Shown here piece by piece: positions 15,717-22,783 of a stretch of DNA of 28,601 nt. The notes below the pieces were generated by a model, which did not search any database, was not told the origin of the DNA, and was given only the letters and a program-made list of their open reading frames with translations. The translations under genes were made by a program, and so were the position numbers. The stretch is from Lawsonibacter hominis (GTDB lineage: Bacteria > Bacillota > Clostridia > Oscillospirales > Oscillospiraceae), in contig NZ_JACOPP010000029.1 of assembly GCF_014287895.1 (NCBI RefSeq), positions 1 through 28,601 on the forward strand. Reading direction: 5' to 3'. Every line of letters begins with the position of its first letter. Within the stretch, counting starts at the first letter, position 1.

Positions 15717-16237
15717 GCCTGTTCAACCTCCTTCCCGGGGGCGGCGGAGCCGACGGCTTTCAGCTCCCTGATCACCTTCAGCAGCTTCTCGATGGCAAAC
15801 AGCGCCATAGCGCCAAGGCCGACGGGAATGCCCAGGTAGATCCACTTGACGGAGATATGCAGTTCCACGCTGATCTGGTTGGCGATGGAGGGGCGCAGGA
15901 AGGAGTCGGCGCCCAGCTTGGTCAGCCAGACCGACAGCAGCAGGATGATCACGGTGCAGACCAGTTCCAGGACCAGCTGCGTCTTCTTCCCCAGCTTCTG
16001 GGTCACCAGATCGAAGTTGGTCAGAGCGCCCACCCGGTAGGCGGCCGCGCCGCCCAGGAAGGTGCACCAGACGATGAGGTAGCGCACCAGGATCTCCGAC
16101 CAGACCCAGTTCTGATGGAAAAAGTAGCGGCGGATGACCTCCACAAAGGTGAGGATCACCATAAACATCATGGCGATGGCCACGATCCATTTCACGATGT
16201 TGAACACCACATCACAAATTCTTGAATAGGCTTTCAT
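15713..16237 (-). CDS. TRAP transporter small permease (DctQ-like)
   Basis: This is the 174-aa small membrane subunit that couples the binding protein to DctM. It has four hydrophobic segments, beginning at about residue 8. A conserved patch around WSEILVRYLIVWCTFLGGA is typical of DctQ. I start at ATG 16237; the frame stays open to a TTG at 16285. The AGGAGG ribosome site lies 13 nt before 16237, a rather long spacing. It ends in a 4-nt overlap with DctM and is separated from the binding-protein gene by a hairpin. Confidence 0.92.
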   Translation of the reverse strand: MKAYSRICDVVFNIVKWIVAIAMMFMVILTFVEVIRRYFFHQNWVWSEILVRYLIVWCTFLGGAAAYRVGALTNFDLVTQKLGKKTQLVLELVCTVIILLLSVWLTKLGADSFLRPSIANQISVELHISVKWIYLGIPVGLGAMALFAIEKLLKVIRELKAVGSAAPGKEVEQA

Positions 16238-16300
16238 CTTTTTGAATGTTCCTCCTGTTGATTCAGGAAACACTGATTCAATCAACGGTTCCTTAAGGGT

Positions 16301-16334
16301 TTCCGCCCTCTCTCTGTCAGGAGAGGGGGCGGAA
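16301..16334 (-). other. Intergenic hairpin between TRAP binding-protein and permease genes
   Basis: Arms 16301-16315 and 16320-16334 pair along most of their length, with a G-T pair and a short loop. No T run follows on the transcribed strand. Its position just after the abundant binding-protein gene suggests mRNA stabilisation or partial termination before the permease genes, parallel to the hairpin at 1898-1931 in the ABC operon. Confidence 0.55.
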
Positions 16335-16354
16335 ATCGGACGGTACGGCTGTGC

Positions 16355-17464
16355 TTACTGCGCGGCCTTGATCGCCTCTACAGCCGCGATGAAGTCAATG
16401 ATGCGCTGGTCGGTGCCTTCAGCGGTGTACTCGTCGTACAGGGGCTGGATGGCCTCGCGCCAAGCGTCCGGGTCCTCCAGCTGGTAGACGGTCATGCCGT
16501 TTGCCTCCAGCGTCTTGCGGTACTCGGCGTCGGCGCCCACGATGGTCTCGGTAAAGAAGGTCTCCATCGCCTCGTCCATGCACTCCTGCATGAAGTCCCA
16601 ATAGCCCTCGGGCAGGGAGTCCACAAAATCCTTATTGAAGCAGAGGAAGGTGGGGTAGGGGTACATGCCGACCTCGGTGAAGTACTTGGTGACCTCATAA
16701 TGGCTCTGGACCACGGCGGTCATGTAGTTGACGTCCTCGCCGTTCACGATGCCGTTGGACAGGGCGGAGTATACCTCGGTATAGCCGACCACGATGGGGT
16801 TGGCCCCCAGGTCCTCCAGGGCTTCGATCAAAACGTTGGAGGAGGCGGTGCGGATCTTCAGGCCGGCCAGGTCCGCCAGACAGGTGACGGGCTTGTCCAC
16901 GGTGGCGATATGACGCATGCCCACGTCCACAGCGCCGCAGATGTAGACCGAGCCGATGGATTCCTCCACCGCGTCGATGATGGCGTCCCACTCGGGGGTC
17001 TGGAGGGCGGCCCACTCGGTCTCATAGGAGTTGATGAGGAAGGGGAGCTGGTAGACTTCAGCAAGGGTGTTATAGTTGGTATAGGTGGCAATGCCGCCGC
17101 CGCCGGCCTCGATGACGCCGTCCATGATCTGCTGGAACAGCTCGCCCTCGTTGCCCAGCACGCCGCCGGGCTGATAATCGAAGGTGATCTTGCCGCCGGA
17201 GCGCTCGGTGACCATATCCATCCAGTTTTCATACATCAGGGCGGACAGAGAGCCGGCCTTCCCGGCCGTGGCAAAGGTGAGCTTGACGGCCTCGTCAAAG
17301 CTGGGGCCAGTCGTATCCGGGGCCGTGGTTTCCGGGGCAGCGGTCTCAGGGGCAGAGGTCTCGGGAGCGCTGGTCTGAGGGGCGCCCGTACCGGACTGCC
17401 CGCCGCAGCTTGTCAGGGCGAATACCATCGCCAGAGACAGAATGATCGCAGTGATTCTTTTCAT
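16355..17464 (-). CDS. TRAP transporter solute-binding protein (DctP-like lipoprotein)
   Basis: This 369-aa extracellular binding protein captures an organic acid for the TRAP permease. A lipoprotein signal ends in the lipobox LTSC (Cys20). It is followed by a repetitive Ala-Pro-Glu-Thr linker (about residues 29-52, encoded by 15-bp DNA repeats). The mature domain has the DctP pattern LKIRTASSNV, whose Arg normally salt-bridges the substrate carboxylate, so the ligand is most likely a carboxylate. Start at ATG 17464 is favoured because it gives the signal peptide and has a ribosome site (AGGAGGAAC) upstream; the open frame to 17524 reaches into the NIPSNAP gene. Confidence 0.93.
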   Translation of the reverse strand: MKRITAIILSLAMVFALTSCGGQSGTGAPQTSAPETSAPETAAPETTAPDTTGPSFDEAVKLTFATAGKAGSLSALMYENWMDMVTERSGGKITFDYQPGGVLGNEGELFQQIMDGVIEAGGGGIATYTNYNTLAEVYQLPFLINSYETEWAALQTPEWDAIIDAVEESIGSVYICGAVDVGMRHIATVDKPVTCLADLAGLKIRTASSNVLIEALEDLGANPIVVGYTEVYSALSNGIVNGEDVNYMTAVVQSHYEVTKYFTEVGMYPYPTFLCFNKDFVDSLPEGYWDFMQECMDEAMETFFTETIVGADAEYRKTLEANGMTVYQLEDPDAWREAIQPLYDEYTAEGTDQRIIDFIAAVEAIKAAQ

Positions 17465-17523
17465 GATGTTCCTCCTTAAAATAAATTGAGTCTTCCTTTT
17501 TACATCCGAAGATGGGTCTCTCA

Positions 17524-18195
17524 TCAGTGGAGCGGGGACATGCTCTGGGTCTCCCAGATCACAGAATCGGTCTCCCGCAGGCGGCTGCCCAGCTCCTCCA
17601 GGATCTGGCGGTACTGGGGATCCGCACGCATGGCCCGGTTGCGCTCCATGCGGCTTTGCAGCGTGCGGTAGGCGCGCAGCTCGTAGATACGCTCAGGGCC
17701 GCTGTCGCCCGTCAGGTAGGCGATGGTCCATTCCGCGAACTGCTGCGCCCGGGGGAAGAGCTGCTTCTCCACCAGCTCCAGCGCGGCGGACAGCTGCCCG
17801 GGCCTGCACTCATAGGTATTAAACTCGAACATGCGCCGCTCGCAGGCCGGGTCGGTCAGCAGGGGATGATTGGGATCAATGGTGCGCAGGGGGGAGAATT
17901 CCGTTGGGATCAGCACCCGGCTCTCCTGCTGACGGATCATCTTGTCCGCATCGTTGGTAAAATCGATCTTGGTGCCGCTGGTCAGGTAGCCCTTGCGGCA
18001 GGCGTCCCGATGGTCGTGGCTGTCATAGGCGAACCACTGCACCGTCCGGTTGACCACGCCGCTGGAGGCGGTGAACAGTCCCAGGTTATACCCCAGGTGC
18101 TTCGAGGTAATGGCGTACCCCTGCTCCCGGTAAAACTTCAGGAAGGGGCGGTAGGTATCCGGATGATACGTATAGGTACGCATATCAATGATCAT
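17524..18195 (-). CDS. NIPSNAP-family protein
   Basis: This 223-aa protein has two alpha/beta NIPSNAP-type halves: about residues 1-85, opening IIDMRTYTYHPDTYRPFLKF, and about 125-223, opening MFEFNTYECRPGQLSAALEL. These halves adopt dimeric ferredoxin-like folds of unknown biochemical role. Members often sit in bacterial catabolic clusters with TRAP or tripartite transporters. I start at ATG 18195, which has a GAGGAGGACC site upstream; an in-frame ATG at 18225 has none. It is the first gene of the long leftward operon, directly under the divergent promoter region shared with the GntR regulator. I do not assign a reaction. Confidence 0.85.
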   Translation of the reverse strand: MIIDMRTYTYHPDTYRPFLKFYREQGYAITSKHLGYNLGLFTASSGVVNRTVQWFAYDSHDHRDACRKGYLTSGTKIDFTNDADKMIRQQESRVLIPTEFSPLRTIDPNHPLLTDPACERRMFEFNTYECRPGQLSAALELVEKQLFPRAQQFAEWTIAYLTGDSGPERIYELRAYRTLQSRMERNRAMRADPQYRQILEELGSRLRETDSVIWETQSMSPLH

Positions 18196-18218
18196 AAGCA
18201 GGTCCTCCTCGTGATAAA

Positions 18219-18250
18219 AAATCAAATATCAAAAATTTAATATTTGATTT
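18219..18250. promoter_or_regulatory. Operator-like palindrome at the NIPSNAP-TRAP operon start
   Basis: AAATCAAATAT (18219-18229) and ATATTTGATTT (18240-18250) form perfect 11-bp arms around a 10-nt spacer. The right arm covers the expected transcription start of the leftward operon, where a repressor would block initiation. The overlapping 14-mer TGATAAAAAATCAA (18212-18225) recurs at 18459-18472 by the GntR gene. Confidence 0.6.
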
Positions 18251-18256
18251 AACTAG

Positions 18257-18285
18257 ATTGTACTGTGGAAAACTGCCGCCGTCAA
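18257..18285 (-). promoter_or_regulatory. Promoter of the NIPSNAP-TRAP-BKACE operon
   Basis: On the minus strand, TTGACG (18280-18285) and TACAAT (18257-18262) are spaced by 17 nt, each one base from consensus. The start would lie near 18250. The -35 region overlaps a 10-bp palindrome GTCAATTGAC (18281-18290). Confidence 0.65.
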
Positions 18286-18344
18286 TTGACAGGTTCACCA
18301 GCAAATTCACAAAATTTTTATCCAAAACGACTTATACGCAGTTT

Positions 18345-18381
18345 GAATCATACGATTCATTTGTTGAAATAAGCAACAAAT
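18345..18381. promoter_or_regulatory. Two inverted repeats in the divergent regulatory region
   Basis: GAATC-ATAC-GATTC (18345-18358) is followed at once by ATTTGTTG-N7-CAACAAAT (18359-18381). Both lie upstream of the two divergent promoters. They could be additional regulator sites; the second is also followed by a T-rich stretch and could be a weak rightward hairpin. Function is unproven. Confidence 0.35.
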
Positions 18382-18416
18382 TTTTCTGTTTTTTGTCAGA
18401 AGTTTTTTCGCAGGGC

Positions 18417-18444
18417 TTGTATTTCCCGTGGCAAATGCTATAAT
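18417..18444 (+). promoter_or_regulatory. Promoter of the GntR regulator gene
   Basis: TTGTAT (18417-18422) and a perfect TATAAT (18439-18444) are separated by 16 nt, about 50 nt before the GntR start codon. Confidence 0.6.
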
Positions 18445-18457
18445 AAAAGCACTACAT

Positions 18458-18472
18458 TTGATAAAAAATCAA
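18458..18472. promoter_or_regulatory. Operator-like site in the GntR leader
   Basis: TTGAT-AAAAA-ATCAA is a perfect palindrome with a 5-nt centre, placed just after the expected GntR transcript start. Fourteen of its bases recur exactly at 18212-18225 beside the other promoter, as expected if the GntR protein represses itself and the catabolic operon. Confidence 0.5.
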
Positions 18473-18493
18473 TTCTCAGCCGGAGGTGGCTTT

Positions 18494-19273
18494 ATGGAGA
18501 AGGTGGAGTTTGTCACAAAAACCACCTATGCTTACGAGCGGCTCAAGCGGGAGATTATGGACGGAACCCTGGGTCAGGGGGAAAAACTGGTGGTCAACGC
18601 CATCAGCCAGCGCTATCAGGTCAGCCCCATGCCGATCCGGGAGGCCCTGCTGAAGCTGGAACAGGAAGGTCTGGTCCAATCCGCACCCCACCGTGGCGCC
18701 TGGGTACATAAATGCAACTACGACCAGTTCTATGAGTTGATTCAGGTGTCCATCGCTCTGGAGACCTGCGCCTGCCGTCTGGCGGCCTCTCTGATCTCCG
18801 GGGAAACGCTGGAGCAGCTCCGGGGTCTGATGCGCGGTATGGAGAGCGCCGTCAGGAGCAAGGACATCTCCACTTACCAGATCCTCAACGATGAATTCCA
18901 CATGGGCATCTACCGCGCCTGCGGCAACCGCGAATTGTTTGAGCTGATCCGCAACACCCACCGGCGCACCTACCCCTATACCTCCATTGCGCTGCATTCC
19001 ATCGGGCGGATGTCCATGTCCATCCAGGAGCACCGGGATTGGCTGGACGCCTTGACGCGGCGGGACGGCGCGGCCTGCGCCGATCTGTGCCGCCGGCAGC
19101 GGCTGGAATCCTATTTTTTGTTCCTGGACTTTTTAACGGATTGCCTGGCAGACCCGGAAGACGCGCAGAACAACTACTACCTCTATGGCTACTCCGATAC
19201 CTTTTTCGGGATGTCACAGGAGGAAATCCGGCACTCCATCGAGCAATACCGCGCCAAAATGGAGATGCTGTAA
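18494..19273 (+). CDS. GntR-family regulator, FCD (FadR/VanR-type) subfamily
   Basis: This 259-aa regulator has an N-terminal winged helix (about 10-75, with ISQRYQVSPMPIREALLKLEQEGLV typical of GntR). The all-helical FCD ligand domain covers about 85-235 and holds His residues (EFHMGIYRACGN and a later EHRDWLDAL) that usually bind a metal and a small carboxylate effector. ATG 18494 is chosen for the GGAGGTGG site just upstream; the open frame to 18428 overlaps the leader. It is divergent from the NIPSNAP-TRAP-BKACE operon and probably represses it until the substrate or an intermediate binds. Confidence 0.92.
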   Translation: MEKVEFVTKTTYAYERLKREIMDGTLGQGEKLVVNAISQRYQVSPMPIREALLKLEQEGLVQSAPHRGAWVHKCNYDQFYELIQVSIALETCACRLAASLISGETLEQLRGLMRGMESAVRSKDISTYQILNDEFHMGIYRACGNRELFELIRNTHRRTYPYTSIALHSIGRMSMSIQEHRDWLDALTRRDGAACADLCRRQRLESYFLFLDFLTDCLADPEDAQNNYYLYGYSDTFFGMSQEEIRHSIEQYRAKMEML

Positions 19274-19275
19274 AA

Positions 19276-19312
19276 ATACCCGGACCCCCGCGCAAGGCGG
19301 GGGTCCGGGTAT
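19276..19312 (-). terminator. Terminator between convergent GntR and LysR genes
   Basis: A 16-bp GC-rich stem (19276-19291 with 19297-19312) has a 5-nt loop. Read leftward it is followed by TTTTT, so it is a proper intrinsic terminator for the LysR transcript. On the plus strand the T run is missing, so it would end the GntR transcript less efficiently. Confidence 0.85.
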
Positions 19313-19320
19313 CGCTGTAT

Positions 19321-20190
19321 TCAGGCCTTCAGGCGCTCCAAAAAGCGTTTGGCGGCCGGGTTGGTGTTATCCTGCCGGTATGCCGCCACCAGTACCGCAC
19401 GGGGCGCATCTGCCTCGTCCAGCTCCAGATAGGTACAGTGCGGGTCCCGGATGTATTTGGTGCTTTTATCCACAATCATCACACCCAGTCCGGCCGCTAC
19501 GCTGAAAAACGCCGATTCCAGGTTGGGGACCGTCCGAATGCAGGCCGGCGTAAATCCGCAGCGGCCGGTGACCGCGCAGAGCGCCTGTTCCCGGCCGGGG
19601 GAGTCCTCCTCCCCGGGGATAAAAAAGGTATCCGACCGAAAATCCGCAAAGCTGCGGTCCAAACGTCCGGCCAGGGGGTGCAGGCGGCTCATCAGCAGCA
19701 CCTTGGGAAAGGAGGCGACCGGACGGGTCGCCACCCCGGCCAGATTCTCGCAGTCGATATCCACGGTGATCAGCACATCCAGCTTGCCCCAGCTCAGGCG
19801 GTCCCGCAGGGCGTTGAAGCTGTGCCGCTCAAATTCCAGGCGCACGTCGGGGCATTCCCGCCGGAACGGTGCGATCAGGTTGGGCAGCAGCGCGTCTCCG
19901 TCCAGGGAATCCAGCAGTCCCACCCGGAGCAACCCCTGAGATCCCCGTGCCAGCCGCGCACCCTGTTCCCGCCCGGCCTCGATCAGCCGCAGGGCGCTCT
20001 TCAGCGTGACCAGCATGGCCTCCCCCGCGGGGGTGAGGGATATCTGCTTTTTCTCCCGCTCGATCAGCGCAAACCCCAACTCCTGCTCCAACAGCTCAAT
20101 ATGGCGGCTGAGGGTAGGCTGAGAGACAAAAAGCGCTTCCGCGGCACGGGTGAAGTTCATATGCCGGGCCAACGTGATGAAGTACTGCAT
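19321..20190 (-). CDS. LysR-family transcriptional regulator
   Basis: This regulator has an N-terminal LysR winged helix (ARHMNFTRAAEALFVSQPTLSRHIELLEQELG, near residues 8-40) and a periplasmic-binding-like effector domain from about residue 88 (LLRVGLLDSLDGDALLPNL). From ATG 20190 it is 289 aa, but this ATG has no ribosome site. An AGGGAGGG site lies upstream of an in-frame ATT codon at 20208, which would add ITTTLQ and give the usual LysR N-terminal length. A non-canonical ATT start is therefore possible. It lies downstream of the fumarase genes on the same strand. Its target is not clear and could be the fumarase operon or a gene elsewhere. Confidence 0.88.
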   Translation of the reverse strand: MQYFITLARHMNFTRAAEALFVSQPTLSRHIELLEQELGFALIEREKKQISLTPAGEAMLVTLKSALRLIEAGREQGARLARGSQGLLRVGLLDSLDGDALLPNLIAPFRRECPDVRLEFERHSFNALRDRLSWGKLDVLITVDIDCENLAGVATRPVASFPKVLLMSRLHPLAGRLDRSFADFRSDTFFIPGEEDSPGREQALCAVTGRCGFTPACIRTVPNLESAFFSVAAGLGVMIVDKSTKYIRDPHCTYLELDEADAPRAVLVAAYRQDNTNPAAKRFLERLKA

Positions 20191-20326
20191 CTGCAGAGTC
20201 GTCGTAATCCATCCCTCCCTGTCCGGATACGCACAGGCGGGCGATCTGTGTTCCGCACCGGAAGCCATATTGGCAGGCGCCATCCCCTGTTTCTGCGTTT
20301 CCCTTTCTGCCGGTGCATCCCGCTTC

Positions 20327-20884
20327 CTACCTTCTTTGCTCCAGATAAGCGGCCCGGCCGGTCTCATAGAGATTATTCCCCTGGCTGTCGATGACCACCG
20401 TGAGCGGCAGGTTTTCCACCTCCAGCCTCCGGACGGCCTCGGCCCCCAGGTCCTCGTAGCAGATGAGCTGGGCGGACTTGACGCACTGGCTGAGCAGCGC
20501 CCCCGCGCCGCCGATGGCCCCGAAATAGACCGCGCCGGTTTCCCGCATGGCCTCCACCACCGCCGGGCTTCGCTTACCCTTCCCGATCATGCCCAGCTCT
20601 CCCAGGCGCAGCAGCGTGGGGGCATAGGCGTCCATGCGGTAGCTGGTGGTGGGACCGGCGGAGCCGATCGCCTGTCCGGGCCGCGCGGGGGAGGGCCCCA
20701 CATAGTAGATGACCGCCCCCTCGATGGGAAAGGGCAGCGGCTTGCCCTGTTCCACCAGCTCGCACAGGCGCTTATGGGCCGCGTCCCGCGCGGTGTAGAC
20801 GCTGCCGCTGAGATAAACGCTCTCCCCCGCCCGCAGGGAGCGGGCCTGCTCTTTCGTCAGAGGGGCGGTGATATACTTGGCCAT
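20327..20884 (-). CDS. Class I fumarate hydratase, beta (C-terminal) subunit
   Basis: This 185-aa protein matches the C-terminal domain of class I, iron-sulfur fumarase / L(+)-tartrate dehydratase. It shows the motifs SGSVYTARDAAHKR (26-39), GPTTSYRMD (78-85) and MIGKGKRS (99-106), which carry substrate-binding residues. It is fixed to the alpha subunit by a TGAGATG junction (1-nt gap). Together they convert fumarate and water to malate. Tartrate dehydratase is the alternative; the malic enzyme and lyase genes across the divergent promoter favour fumarase. Being a two-subunit [4Fe-4S] enzyme, it suits an anaerobe. Confidence 0.9.
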   Translation of the reverse strand: MAKYITAPLTKEQARSLRAGESVYLSGSVYTARDAAHKRLCELVEQGKPLPFPIEGAVIYYVGPSPARPGQAIGSAGPTTSYRMDAYAPTLLRLGELGMIGKGKRSPAVVEAMRETGAVYFGAIGGAGALLSQCVKSAQLICYEDLGAEAVRRLEVENLPLTVVIDSQGNNLYETGRAAYLEQRR

Positions 20885-20885
20885 C

Positions 20886-21719
20886 TCAAAGCACCTCGCT
20901 TACATGCCGGGCCACATGGCAGTTGATATTGACCGCGCAGGGCAGTCCCGCGATATGGGTGGGCATCGTCTCGATCTGTACCGCCAGCGCGGTGGTCCGC
21001 CCGCCGAAGCCCTGGGGTCCGATGCCCAGGGCGTTGATCTTCTCCAGCAGCTCCTGCTCCAGCCGGGCATAGAAGGGGCTGCCGTTGTGCGTGCCCATCT
21101 CCCGCAGGAGGGCCCGCTTGGCCAGCAGGGCGCACTTGTCGAAGGTGCCGCCGATGCCCACGCCCACCACGATGGGCGGGCAGGGATTGGGCCCCGCCAG
21201 CTCCACCGTCTCCAGGATGAACTGTTTCACCCCGTCCAGCCCGTCGGAGGGCTTGAGCATGGCGATCCGGCTCATGTTCTCGCTCCCGAAGCCCTTGGGG
21301 GCCACGGTGATCTTTACCTGCTCTCCCGGGACCAGTTCGGTGTACACCATGGCGGGGGTATTGTCCCCGGTGTTCACCCGGTCCAGCGGGTCCCGGACCA
21401 CCGACTTGCGCAGGTAGCCTTCGGTATAGCCACGGCGTACGCCCTCGTTGACCGCCTCGGTCAGCGGGCCGTTGATGTGCACGTCCTGGCCGATCTCCAG
21501 AAACACACAGGCCATCCCGGTGTCCTGGCAGATCGGGGTGTCCCCGCCGATGGAATAATTCTCGATGATCTTATCCAGGATATCCTGTGCCACGCTCCAG
21601 TCCTCCGCCCGGCGTGCGGCGGCGATGGTATCCTTCACGTCCTGGGGCAGCCGGGTATTGGCCTGGATGCACAGGCGCTGCACGGCTTGGGTGATGACTC
21701 CGGCGTCAAGTTCTCTCAT
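20886..21719 (-). CDS. Class I fumarate hydratase, alpha (N-terminal) subunit
   Basis: This 277-aa catalytic subunit binds the oxygen-labile [4Fe-4S] cluster. Its three likely ligands are visible at family-conserved positions: Cys64 (PICQDTG), Cys180 (NPCPP) and Cys267 (NINCHV). The glycine-rich segments APKGFGSEN (140-148) and GVGIGGTFDKC are also typical. An AGAAGGA site precedes the ATG, and the gene starts 20 nt after the GntR stop. It is co-transcribed with the beta subunit. The role is fumarate hydration to malate, with L-tartrate dehydration as a less likely alternative. Confidence 0.92.
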   Translation of the reverse strand: MRELDAGVITQAVQRLCIQANTRLPQDVKDTIAAARRAEDWSVAQDILDKIIENYSIGGDTPICQDTGMACVFLEIGQDVHINGPLTEAVNEGVRRGYTEGYLRKSVVRDPLDRVNTGDNTPAMVYTELVPGEQVKITVAPKGFGSENMSRIAMLKPSDGLDGVKQFILETVELAGPNPCPPIVVGVGIGGTFDKCALLAKRALLREMGTHNGSPFYARLEQELLEKINALGIGPQGFGGRTTALAVQIETMPTHIAGLPCAVNINCHVARHVSEVL

Positions 21720-21739
21720 ATTCGTTCCTTCTCTCGTTT

Positions 21740-22426
21740 TTACTCTCCTCCGGCGTCCAGGAAGGCGCCGACGATGCGGCGCATATATTCCTCCACCTTC
21801 TGCCGGCTGTGCTCCAGCTCCCGCTGCACCGCCTCCTGGTCGTTGTCCACGATAGCCTTCATCAGCATGCGGTGGTGCTCGGCATAGTCGGCGGCGTAGC
21901 GCACCGGCAGGACGGTGTTGTTGATCATCCGCTCGGTAAAGGACAGCTGCTCGCTGAGCTTGGCCAGGACGGAGTTTCCTGTGGCGCGGACCAGCAGCTC
22001 ATGAAATTCAATGTTGTTCTCATACTGCTGGGCCGCGTCGGTCAGCTTGGTGCCCCGGCGGGTGTTCTGCTCCAGCACCATCAGCAGCGCGCGGGGGATG
22101 CGTCCCAGAAGCATGCTGCACGCAGAGGCCCGCAGCAGCTCCAGCACCTCCAGCGTATCCAGGCATTCGTCCACGGTCAGCAGGCGGACGATGGAACCGC
22201 TGGTACTGCTGGTCTCCACCAGGCGCTCGATCTCCAGCTTCTTCATGGCCTCCCGCACCGGCGTGCGGGATACGTCGAAAGCCTCGGCCAGATCCTCCTC
22301 CCGCAGGCGGGTGCCCATGGGCAGCAGTCCGGTGGCGATGGCCTCCCGTACCGTGTAATACAAGGTATCGCTGGCCTGCTTTTTCTCCACCATCTGGGTA
22401 CGCAGCGCCTGTATCTGCATGTCCAT
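21740..22426 (-). CDS. GntR-family regulator, FCD subfamily
   Basis: This 228-aa regulator has a winged helix (about 15-75: RLREEDLAEAFDVSRTPVREAMKKLE) and an FCD effector domain (about 85-220). The start is uncertain among three nearby ATGs. I choose 22426 because AAAGGGGG lies 6 nt before it, whereas the same site touches the ATG at 22432. It is the first gene of the fumarase operon and faces the racemase-transporter operon across a 357-nt region with promoters in both directions. It probably controls both in response to a dicarboxylate or the imported ring compound. Confidence 0.9.
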   Translation of the reverse strand: MDMQIQALRTQMVEKKQASDTLYYTVREAIATGLLPMGTRLREEDLAEAFDVSRTPVREAMKKLEIERLVETSSTSGSIVRLLTVDECLDTLEVLELLRASACSMLLGRIPRALLMVLEQNTRRGTKLTDAAQQYENNIEFHELLVRATGNSVLAKLSEQLSFTERMINNTVLPVRYAADYAEHHRMLMKAIVDNDQEAVQRELEHSRQKVEEYMRRIVGAFLDAGGE

Positions 22427-22465
22427 AAACATCCCCCTTTCAGCCTGTAAACCTGATTCTACTTT

Positions 22466-22493
22466 ATTATATACACATCCCGGGTGTTGTCAA
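22466..22493 (-). promoter_or_regulatory. Promoter of the GntR-fumarase operon
   Basis: On the minus strand, TTGACA (22488-22493) and TATAAT (22466-22471) are both perfect consensus boxes, spaced 16 nt apart. The start would lie some 35 nt before the GntR start codon. Confidence 0.75.
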
Positions 22494-22505
22494 CGGCGTA
22501 CGCTT

Positions 22506-22521
22506 GTATGCATAAATATAC
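22506..22521. promoter_or_regulatory. Possible GntR operator between divergent promoters
   Basis: GTAT-GCATAAAT-ATAC lies just upstream of the fumarase-operon -35 box. GTAT/ATAC half-sites are common in operators of FCD-type GntR proteins, and a stronger GTATAC palindrome occurs at 24297-24316 in the same gene cluster. The match is short. Confidence 0.3.
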
Positions 22522-22562
22522 GTTCACCTATTTCAGTATAAATGGATATTGGCATGTATCGT

Positions 22563-22591
22563 TTGTCACCCCCCTATGCGTTCCATATAAT
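22563..22591 (+). promoter_or_regulatory. Promoter of the racemase/transporter/amidohydrolase operon
   Basis: TTGTCA (22563-22568) and a perfect TATAAT (22586-22591) are spaced 17 nt apart. The start would lie near 22598, leaving an untranslated leader of about 185 nt before the first gene. Confidence 0.7.
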
Positions 22592-22597
22592 AAGGGC

Positions 22598-22783
22598 ATT
22601 ACCGCATGATTCAACGCGTGCGGATCGGCGCGAAAATTTGTGCCGCAAAAAGGTGCAAAACCGCAGGAATACTTTGCGTATTGCAAGGTTTTGCAACGCA
22701 TTTGTGGGCCAAATTGGCCGCCAAAATGTGCGTGGGGAATTGTCCGGTGATGCCTAAAGAAAAAACAGAAAGCGGGGTCTACT
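22598..22783 (+). other. Long structured 5' leader
   Basis: The leader between promoter and first gene contains several self-complementary segments. TGCG-TA-TTGCAA with TTGCAA-CGCA spans about 22677-22702, and the palindrome GGCCAAATTGGCC follows about 15 nt later. No coding frame with a good ribosome site and no known riboswitch core is visible. It could be a regulatory RNA leader or only an unstructured spacer with chance dyads. Confidence 0.35.

Noticed and set aside
13605..15839. A 744-codon open frame on the plus strand, rich in Asp, His, Gln and Gly
   Set aside because: It lies antisense to the reductase and TRAP permease genes, which have clear motifs; GC-rich third positions keep the opposite frame open. 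Composition is that of an antisense shadow.
17321..17385. 15-bp tandem DNA repeats, considered as a CRISPR or regulatory repeat
   Set aside because: They encode the Ala-Pro-Glu-Thr linker after the lipoprotein signal of the TRAP binding protein; such linkers are common and have no spacers.
20327..21719. L(+)-tartrate dehydratase as the identity of the two-subunit hydratase
   Set aside because: Sequence motifs do not separate the two, but the neighbouring fumarate-forming lyase and malic enzyme favour fumarase; no tartrate transporter or regulator is present.
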